Source of the DNA: Atribacterota bacterium
Lineage (GTDB): Bacteria > Atribacterota > Phoenicimicrobiia > Phoenicimicrobiales > Phoenicimicrobiaceae
NCBI GenBank assembly: GCA_030599445.1
Contig: JAUVOA010000028.1
Coordinates: forward strand, 1 to 10,619
Reading direction: 5' to 3'
Length of the DNA stretch: 10,619 bases
Part shown: one piece after another, positions 5,544 to 10,619 of the stretch
Layout: each line of letters starts with the position of its first letter
Position numbering within the stretch: the stretch's first letter is position 1
The notes under the pieces: generated by a model
The model's database searches: none
Told to the model about the DNA's origin: nothing
Seen by the model: the letters and a program-made list of their open reading frames with translations, nothing else
Made by a program: the position numbers and the translations under genes

Positions 5544-6696
5544 ATTTGGTGGAAAATATGTGCCAGAGACTTTAATGCCAGCCCTATCTGAACTTGAAAC
5601 TGCTTATTGGGAGGCAAGGGAAGACGAAGATTTCCAGAGGGACTTACAATATTATTTTGAGAATTATATTGGGAGGCCTTCCCCTCTCTATTATGCAAAA
5701 AGATTCACCGAAGAGTTAGGCGGGGCTAAAATTTATTTAAAAAGAGAAGATTTAAATCATACTGGTGCTCATAAAATTAATAATACTATCGGGCAAGTGC
5801 TTTTAGCTCGGAAGATGGAGAAAAAACGGATTATTGCTGAAACTGGAGCTGGCCAGCATGGTGTTGCCGTGGCTACGGTAGCAGCTTTATTTGGTTTCTC
5901 CTGTGCCGTGTATATGGGGGAAGTAGACATAAAACGACAGGCTCTTAATGTTTTTCGAATGAAGCTTTTAGGGGCAGAAGTAATTCCAGTTAGATTAGGG
6001 AGCAAAACCTTAAAAGATGCGGTGAATGAAACAATTAGAGATTGGGTGACAAATGTGAGGACTACCTATTATATTATCGGTTCAGTAGTTGGTCCTCATC
6101 CTTATCCGATGATGGTAAGGGACTTTCAGTCAATAATTGGAAAAGAGACTAAGGAACAGATTATAGCAATTGAAGGGCGTTTACCTGATTATTTGGTGGC
6201 ATGTGTAGGCGGAGGGAGTAATGCTATGGGGCTATTTTATGAATTTAAAGATGACCAGGAAGTAAAAATGTTTGGAGTTGAGGCTGCGGGACAGGGCTTA
6301 ATCACTCAAGAACACGCGGCTACTCTTGGTGTGGGAGATATAGGGATACTTCACGGGGCAAAGAGTTATCTTTTACAGGATGAAAATGGACAGATAAAAG
6401 AGGCTTATTCTATATCAGCTGGTCTCGATTATCCCGGTGTTGGTCCTGAACATGCTTATCTAAAGAAAACTGGTCGGGCTACCTATGTATCGGTGACTGA
6501 TAATGAAGCTTTAAAAGCATTTCAATTGCTTTCTCGAACAGAGGGAATTATTCCCGCCTTAGAAAGTGCTCATGCCCTGGCTTATTTGCCAAAGTTAATC
6601 CCCAAAACCAAAAAAGAAGAGGTTGTGGTAGTCTGTCTTTCTGGTCGGGGAGATAAAGATACAGAAGTAGTTATTGATAAATTGGGGGTAGAATAA
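5503..6696 (+). CDS. trpB: Tryptophan synthase beta chain
   Basis: This PLP enzyme joins indole to serine to give tryptophan, working as an alpha2-beta2 complex with TrpA. The 397 residues match the classical TrpB1 type. The start MRKILPDQRGYFAEFGGKYVPETL is split here as MRKILPDQRG (1-10) and YFAEFGGKYVPETLMPAL (11-28), which is characteristic. Lys91 in NHTGAHKINN is the Schiff-base lysine, Glu113 in AETGAGQHG is the catalytic acid, and GGGSNAMG binds the PLP phosphate. The C-terminal half holds GVGPEHAYLK and the SGRGDKD end motif. ATG 5503 has ribosome site AGAGGTGG (5489-5496) within the trpF coding region. The stop overlaps trpA by one base (TAATG), as is common for this obligate pair. 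Confidence 0.98.
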   Translation: MRKILPDQRGYFAEFGGKYVPETLMPALSELETAYWEAREDEDFQRDLQYYFENYIGRPSPLYYAKRFTEELGGAKIYLKREDLNHTGAHKINNTIGQVLLARKMEKKRIIAETGAGQHGVAVATVAALFGFSCAVYMGEVDIKRQALNVFRMKLLGAEVIPVRLGSKTLKDAVNETIRDWVTNVRTTYYIIGSVVGPHPYPMMVRDFQSIIGKETKEQIIAIEGRLPDYLVACVGGGSNAMGLFYEFKDDQEVKMFGVEAAGQGLITQEHAATLGVGDIGILHGAKSYLLQDENGQIKEAYSISAGLDYPGVGPEHAYLKKTGRATYVSVTDNEALKAFQLLSRTEGIIPALESAHALAYLPKLIPKTKKEEVVVVCLSGRGDKDTEVVIDKLGVE

Positions 6697-7499
6697 TGAG
6701 AATTGAGAAAGTTTTACGTAGTTTAAGAGAAGAGGGAAAAAAGTCTCTAATTATATATATAACAGCTGGGGATCCTGATTTAAAAGTAACTGAAGAATTA
6801 GTTTATAGCATAGCTGAGGCGGGGGCTGATGTAGTAGAGTTGGGTATACCCTTTTCAGATCCTTTGGCAGATGGGCCTACTATCCAACAGGCTTCTCAGC
6901 GAGCCTTGAATGGAAAAGTGACTATTCCCAAAATATTAAGCACAATAGAAAAAATACGGAAAAAATCTTCTGTTCCGATTGCTCTAATGACTTACTATAA
7001 TCCTATTTTTTATTACGGTTTGGATCGTTTTGTAGCAGGTAGCAAGGCGGTTGGCGTGGATGGTCTTATTGTTCCTGATCTGCCTTTAGAGGAGAGCAAA
7101 GAATTGCGGGGCCTTACCGAGAGGTTTGGGATAGAATTAATTCCGTTTATAACTCCTACTAGTACTCCGGAAAGAATTGATGCAATCACTAAAGTGGCTC
7201 GGGGTTTTATTTATTGTGTTTCTGTTACGGGAGTAACCGGGATAAGAGAAAACCTTTCTTTGGATGTAGCGGAGATGATAAGAAAAATTCATCCCTATAC
7301 AGATATTCCGTTGGCAATAGGCTTTGGTATTAGCAATGCTAAGCAGGCTAAAGAGATGATAAAATATACTGATGCAATAATTGTGGGGAGTGCAGTGGTT
7401 AAGATAATAGAAAATTATCAAAATGATTTATCTGCTCTGTTAGGGCAAGTAAGAAGTTTTGTTAAATCTTTGAAAGAGGCAATAACGGAAGAAATATAG
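6696..7499 (+). CDS. trpA: Tryptophan synthase alpha chain
   Basis: This subunit cleaves indole-3-glycerol phosphate to indole and glyceraldehyde 3-phosphate, and the indole is channelled to TrpB. The TIM-barrel protein has 267 residues, the usual length. Catalytic residues Glu48 (VVELGIPFSDP) and Asp59 (LADGPTIQQAS) are in place. MTYYNPIFYYG, GLIVPDLPLEE, FITPTSTPER, YCVSVTGVTG and the phosphate-binding GFGISNAKQA and IIVGSAVVK segments are intact. The start overlaps the trpB stop as TAATG, and GGGGG at 6684-6688 may serve as ribosome site. It is the last gene of the operon; only a weak A/T hairpin follows. Confidence 0.97.
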   Translation: MRIEKVLRSLREEGKKSLIIYITAGDPDLKVTEELVYSIAEAGADVVELGIPFSDPLADGPTIQQASQRALNGKVTIPKILSTIEKIRKKSSVPIALMTYYNPIFYYGLDRFVAGSKAVGVDGLIVPDLPLEESKELRGLTERFGIELIPFITPTSTPERIDAITKVARGFIYCVSVTGVTGIRENLSLDVAEMIRKIHPYTDIPLAIGFGISNAKQAKEMIKYTDAIIVGSAVVKIIENYQNDLSALLGQVRSFVKSLKEAITEEI

Positions 7500-7548
7500 T
7501 ATAAATATAAATGTAGTTATAATAAGGTTAAATTTTGTTAGCCAATTC

Positions 7549-7578
7549 TAATAAAAAATATGATTTTATTTTTTATTA
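7549..7578. terminator. Weak A/T-only hairpin downstream of trpA (possible terminator)
   Basis: TAATAAAAAAT (7549-7559) pairs perfectly with ATTTTTTATTA (7568-7578) around an eight-nt loop. The stem has no G or C and no separate T-run follows. It could act as a weak terminator on either strand, helped by its A- and T-rich arms, but no GC-containing terminator was found between trpA and the next gene. Some read-through of trp transcripts into the regulator gene is therefore possible. Confidence 0.3.
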
Positions 7579-7598
7579 ATGAGGAGTAAAAGAGGTAT

Positions 7599-7625
7599 AT
7601 GAAATATAAATGCCATATTTGTTAG
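7599..7625 (+). pseudogene. Eight-codon mini-ORF resembling the start of rubredoxin (possible gene remnant)
   Basis: ATG 7599 begins MKYKCHIC and stops at TAG 7623. A purine-rich ribosome-site-like stretch (GAGGAGTAAAAGAGG, 7581-7595) precedes it. The pattern K-Y-x-C-x-x-C is how rubredoxins and some zinc-ribbon proteins begin, normally continuing with a glycine. No continuation is visible in other frames downstream, so if it is a remnant nearly all of the gene is gone. With only eight residues, chance resemblance is quite possible. Confidence 0.2.
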
Positions 7626-7656
7626 TAGAAAACATAAGGTATAATTTTTTTATGTA

Positions 7657-7672
7657 ATATTGTTGACAATAT
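7657..7672. promoter_or_regulatory. Palindrome overlapping the -35 box, candidate GntR/FCD operator
   Basis: ATATTGT (7657-7663) and ACAATAT (7666-7672) form 7-bp arms around a TG centre. The inner ATTGT-TG-ACAAT fits the general TnGTnnnACnA shape of FadR/FCD-subfamily GntR operators. It overlaps the -35 hexamer of the promoter for the GntR gene, so binding would block RNA polymerase. Autorepression is an inference. Confidence 0.5.
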
Positions 7673-7691
7673 ACAATCGACAAGTTATAAT
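7663..7691 (+). promoter_or_regulatory. Consensus sigma-70-type promoter for the GntR regulator gene
   Basis: TTGACA (7663-7668) and TATAAT (7686-7691) are both perfect consensus hexamers separated by exactly 17 nt. Transcription would start near 7698, giving a leader of about 35 nt to the ATG at 7734. A promoter this strong generally needs repression, which fits the palindrome on its -35. Confidence 0.85.
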
Positions 7692-7733
7692 GTAAATATA
7701 AAATGTCTAAATTTTTAAAGGAATAAAAAAAAT

Positions 7734-8417
7734 ATGGAAAAATATTTTGAAAATTTAGGAGATAGTTTATCTCTTAAAGATAAAGCATATGAAAATATAA
7801 AATTACAAATTGTTAGAGGCAATTTAAAACCCGGAGAACGTCTGCTTGAGGAAAAATTATCAAAGGTTATGAATATAAGTCGGGCTCCTATTAGAGAAGC
7901 TTTTAATAGATTGGAGAAAGAGGGATTTGTCACTATTATTCCTCGAAAGGGAGCAGCAGTCTCCAAGATTACTGCTCAAGCAATAGAAGATATCTTTGAG
8001 ATTAGAGAATCTCTGGAATCCTTAGCAGTTAAAAAATCTATCGGGAAGATATCTATAGAGAAATTAGAAAAAGTAGGAAAAAATTTTAAAAAATTTATAA
8101 ACAAGACTGCAGATACGGAAAATTGTATCCACTATTTAGCCTTGGACAAAATATTTCACGACCTTCTTAGTCAAAAATGCGGAAACAAAAAACTTATTGA
8201 GTTGTTAGCTAACCTTCAGGAACAAATCCATTGGTTACGGAATATCTCTCTTAAAAGAATTACTTTTGCCGGTTCGGTAAAAGAACACTTAGCTATCATA
8301 GAAGCCTTAAAAAAGGATGATGAAGAGCTAATTAATAAAGTTTTACTTCAACATTTAGAGAGAGCTAAAAGGTCTTCCCTTGAGGAAATTAATTCCTGGA
8401 GCAATACCTCTAAATAG
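7734..8417 (+). CDS. GntR-family transcriptional regulator, FCD (FadR/VanR-type) subfamily
   Basis: This 227-residue DNA-binding regulator has an N-terminal winged helix-turn-helix at about residues 15-80, with LKPGERLLEEKLSKVM, ISRAPIREAFNRLEKEGFV (48-66) and the wing PRKGAAVSKI. An all-helical FCD ligand domain follows (about 85-215). The usual FCD metal ligands can be placed at Asp138, His142, His185 and His207, so the effector, probably a carboxylic acid or sugar acid, would bind at a metal site. The first ten or so residues are a non-conserved lead-in. ATG 7734 follows AAAGGAA (7717-7723). The gene has its own consensus promoter with an overlapping palindrome. It precedes two flavoprotein genes on the same strand by 73 nt, with no terminator seen, so it most likely controls them. 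The effector cannot be named from the sequence. Confidence 0.92.
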   Translation: MEKYFENLGDSLSLKDKAYENIKLQIVRGNLKPGERLLEEKLSKVMNISRAPIREAFNRLEKEGFVTIIPRKGAAVSKITAQAIEDIFEIRESLESLAVKKSIGKISIEKLEKVGKNFKKFINKTADTENCIHYLALDKIFHDLLSQKCGNKKLIELLANLQEQIHWLRNISLKRITFAGSVKEHLAIIEALKKDDEELINKVLLQHLERAKRSSLEEINSWSNTSK

Positions 8418-8490
8418 GTTAAATTGAATAGCAGAAAATGTTTTTGTAATTTATATTTTTCTATTGTTAATTTAAAAAAGGAAAAATAAC

Positions 8491-10020
8491 ATGAAGAAGA
8501 AAAATAATTATTTTGATGTAGTAATAATCGGTGGGGGAGTAGTTGGTTGTGCTATCGCCAGGGAATTATCTAAATACAAAGTTAACGTTGCAGTTTTGGA
8601 AAAAGAAGATGATGTTGGTTGGGGAATAAGCTGCCGAAATAGCGGGGTAGTTCATGCTGGTTTTAATAATAAGCCCGGCACCTTAATGGCTCAATTTTGT
8701 GTGGAAGGGAATAAATCTTTTGCAGAACTTTGCAGACAACTTGATGTTCCTTGTAAAAAGATAGGGAAATTAGTAGTCGCCAAGAAAAAAGAAGAGATTA
8801 AAGGTTTACAAAAATTAAAGCAACAGGGTGATACAAACGGAGTAGATGATCTACAAATTATTGACCTTAATGAAGTGAAAAGATTAGAACCTAATGTATC
8901 GGGGATAGCAGCTCTTTATTCTCCCAAAACTGCCATTACCTCTCCATATCTATTAACCATTGCTCTTGCTGAAAATGCTCTTAATAACGGTGTTTTCTTT
9001 TTTCTAAATACCCAAGTAAAAAATATTGCCAGATTAAACAATTCTCATTTTAGAATTAAAACTAATAAAAGAGAATTTACTTCTTCTTATGTAATTAACA
9101 GTGCCGGGCTCTATGCTGATAAAATTGCTCGAATGGTAGGAATAAAAAAATATCACCTTTATCCCTGTCGAGGGGAATACCATATATTAGATAAAAATGT
9201 TTCCTGGCTAATAAGTCACCTGGTCTACCCTGTCCCTCAAGCCGGATCTGGAGGTTTGGGAATCCATATTACTCCTACTATTGATGGAAATATTTTGGTA
9301 GGTCCGAGTAATGAATATATTAGAAAAAAGAATGATCTTTCTACAACTTCTCAAATAATGAAAATGCTCTCTGCCGAGGTTCGTGAATTTTTACCTTTAA
9401 TTTCACCCGGATATATTATCCGCAGTTATTCTGGTCTCCGAGCCAAACAAGCTCCCTCTTCTGAAGGTGGATTTTGGGATTTTGTGATAGAGGAAAGTGA
9501 TACAGTCGATAACTTTATCAATCTGATCGGCATCGAATCACCGGGGTTGACTGCTGCCCAGCCGATTGCCCAAAGAGTGGTGGAAATTATCAATAAAAAA
9601 GAAAGATTAAACCTCAATTCCAGCTTCAATCCTTTCAGAAAAGGAATTCTACGATTTGAAGAACAGGACGAAGAGACCAAGAAAACCTTAATCAAGCAAG
9701 ACCCGGATTACGGAGAGATAGTCTGCCGCTGTGAAAAAGTTACCAAGAAAGAAATATTAGAGGCAGCTAATAATCCTTTGGGGGCAAGAAGTCTAATCTC
9801 TATTAAATATCGCACTCGGGCTATGATGGGTAGATGTCAGGGAGGATATTGTCAGACCAGAATTATAGAAATATTGAGAGAATCTTTCAAACTCAGTCCT
9901 CAGGAAATTACTTTAAAAGGAAATAATTCTTATCTGTTAACCGGATATAGAAGTAATAAGGAAAATGAATCATGCAAGAAAGAGAAGTTATCATTATTGG
10001 AGGAGGGGCTGCTGGTTTAG
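8491..10020 (+). CDS. GlpA-like FAD-dependent oxidoreductase with C-terminal BFD-like [2Fe-2S] domain
   Basis: This 509-residue cytoplasmic flavoprotein has a DAO-type FAD fold. The dinucleotide motif VVIIGGGVVGCAIARELS (Gly14, Gly16, Gly19) is followed by CRNSGVVHAGFNNKPGT, the signature shared by GlpA-type glycerol-3-phosphate dehydrogenases and L-2-hydroxyglutarate oxidases; VINSAGLYAD and the late GIESPGLTAAQPIA FAD-contact segment complete the fold. The C-terminus holds a BFD-like cluster domain with Cys412, Cys414, Cys449 and Cys454 (CRC and CQGGYC patterns). This domain is typical of anaerobic versions that pass electrons to partner subunits rather than to oxygen. ATG 8491 has AAGGA (8478-8482) upstream. 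The last 49 nt overlap the next gene. Glycerol 3-phosphate is the likeliest substrate by family, but a 2-hydroxyacid is a real alternative. Confidence 0.85.
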   Translation: MKKKNNYFDVVIIGGGVVGCAIARELSKYKVNVAVLEKEDDVGWGISCRNSGVVHAGFNNKPGTLMAQFCVEGNKSFAELCRQLDVPCKKIGKLVVAKKKEEIKGLQKLKQQGDTNGVDDLQIIDLNEVKRLEPNVSGIAALYSPKTAITSPYLLTIALAENALNNGVFFFLNTQVKNIARLNNSHFRIKTNKREFTSSYVINSAGLYADKIARMVGIKKYHLYPCRGEYHILDKNVSWLISHLVYPVPQAGSGGLGIHITPTIDGNILVGPSNEYIRKKNDLSTTSQIMKMLSAEVREFLPLISPGYIIRSYSGLRAKQAPSSEGGFWDFVIEESDTVDNFINLIGIESPGLTAAQPIAQRVVEIINKKERLNLNSSFNPFRKGILRFEEQDEETKKTLIKQDPDYGEIVCRCEKVTKKEILEAANNPLGARSLISIKYRTRAMMGRCQGGYCQTRIIEILRESFKLSPQEITLKGNNSYLLTGYRSNKENESCKKEKLSLLEEGLLV

Positions 10021-10619
10021 CTGCAGCAGTTGCCTGCAAGCAAAAAGGAATAGAGGATATTCTGATTATCGAACGGGGAGACTACTTAGGGGGTATCTTA
10101 CAACAGTGTATTCATGATGGATTCGGACTGGAAAAATTTCACACTTCCCTGGCCGGTCCGGAATATGCTCAAAGATATATTGACCAGGTAGTGGACAAAA
10201 AAATTCCCTTCCTATTAAATAGTATGGTAGTTAATTTAACTCCTCAAAAGGAAGTAATAGTAATAAATAATAAAGGATTAGCCCATTATCGAGCTAAGGT
10301 AATTATTTTAGCTATGGGCTGTCGTGAGCGAACCCGGGGAGCTATCAACATACCGGGAGCTCGACCATCCGGTATCTATACTGCCGGAGTAGCACAAGAG
10401 CTGATTAATCTGAAGGACTATATGGTAGGGGGAAAAATAGTCATCTTAGGCTCAGGAGATATCGGTCTGATTATGGCCCGTCGCCTAACCTTGGAAGGGG
10501 CAGAGGTAATAACCGTAGCAGAGAAACTCCCTTACAGCAGCGGTCTTCCCCGGAATATTAATCAGTGTCTGTATGATTTTGATATACCACTATTATTAAG
10601 TCATACTGTAATAGATATA
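9972..10619 (+). CDS. FAD/NAD(P)-dependent oxidoreductase, partner of the GlpA-like protein (3' end outside window)
   Basis: The first 216 residues are present and the frame is open to the window edge. An FAD-binding Rossmann motif (VIIIGGGAAGLAAAV; Gly10, Gly12, Gly15) and GGILQQCIHDGFGL (40-53, with Cys46) come first. The ILAMGCRERTRGAINIPG segment (112-129) follows, and then a second, NAD(P)-type Rossmann motif VILGSGDIGLIMARRL (157-172). This two-dinucleotide layout is that of pyridine nucleotide-disulphide oxidoreductase-fold proteins. From memory, members with this GCRER...GSGDIGLIMARR pattern sit beside GlpA-like genes, a DUF1667 gene and sometimes glycerol kinase in Thermotoga and Clostridia. 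ATG 9972 lies inside the preceding gene, with AAGGAAA (9958-9964) as ribosome site, so the pair is probably coupled and forms a complex. It may transfer electrons between the first flavoprotein and NAD(P). Confidence 0.85.
   Translation, partial: MQEREVIIIGGGAAGLAAAVACKQKGIEDILIIERGDYLGGILQQCIHDGFGLEKFHTSLAGPEYAQRYIDQVVDKKIPFLLNSMVVNLTPQKEVIVINNKGLAHYRAKVIILAMGCRERTRGAINIPGARPSGIYTAGVAQELINLKDYMVGGKIVILGSGDIGLIMARRLTLEGAEVITVAEKLPYSSGLPRNINQCLYDFDIPLLLSHTVIDI

Noticed and set aside
5384..5698. 104-codon - strand ORF over the trpF/trpB junction
   Set aside because: It is antisense to two conserved enzymes, with no family motif or ribosome site worth noting. The other - strand ORFs (1496-1681, 5769-6005, 7137-7421, 7715-7966, 9426-9695) were dropped for the same reason.

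Overview
The window is AT-rich bacterial chromosome centred on a complete, unfused tryptophan operon in the order trpE-trpG-trpD-trpC-trpF-trpB-trpA (903-7499, + strand). Every recognisable gene lies on the + strand. The low GC content, T-box control of an amino-acid operon and oxygen-independent flavoprotein genes suggest an anaerobic, low-GC bacterium. It could be Clostridia-like or from a candidate phylum of similar lifestyle such as Atribacterota; the window alone does not decide this.

Layout. 2-118 is the tail of an isocitrate/isopropylmalate dehydrogenase family gene, closed by an intrinsic terminator (about 119-150). 151-342 holds no gene that I can see, but carries a short palindrome and a tandem direct repeat that look like dispersed intergenic repeats. 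An extended -10 promoter (about 343-371) then starts a leader of about 500 nt. The leader holds one T-box specifier stem (Stem I, specifier codon UGG = Trp), a Stem II and pseudoknot region, a Stem III, and two consecutive complete T-box antiterminator/terminator modules (648-699 and 785-857). The second module has no Stem I of its own. This single-specifier, double-terminator leader is the most notable feature of the window.

The seven trp genes cover the whole route from chorismate to tryptophan. They are tightly packed: TGATG and TAATG start/stop overlaps at trpD/trpC and trpB/trpA, an 11-nt overlap at trpC/trpF and a 41-nt overlap at trpF/trpB. The exception is the trpE/trpG gap, which holds a perfect 18-bp-arm palindrome placed directly after the trpE stop codon. 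Control is probably at two levels: the leader senses uncharged tRNA-Trp, and TrpE keeps the LLES motif linked to feedback inhibition by tryptophan.

Downstream of trpA is an AT-rich gap (7500-7733) with only a weak A/T hairpin, an eight-codon rubredoxin-like mini-ORF, and a perfect-consensus sigma-70-type promoter overlapped by a 16-bp palindrome. This promoter serves a GntR/FCD regulator gene (7734-8417). Two flavoprotein genes follow: a GlpA-like FAD oxidoreductase with a C-terminal BFD-like [2Fe-2S] domain (8491-10020), and an overlapping FAD/NAD(P)-dependent pyridine nucleotide-disulphide oxidoreductase-fold protein that runs off the window (9972-10619). Together they look like an anaerobic glycerol-3-phosphate or 2-hydroxyacid oxidation unit under the GntR regulator. 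No tRNA, rRNA, CRISPR array or transposase gene was seen.
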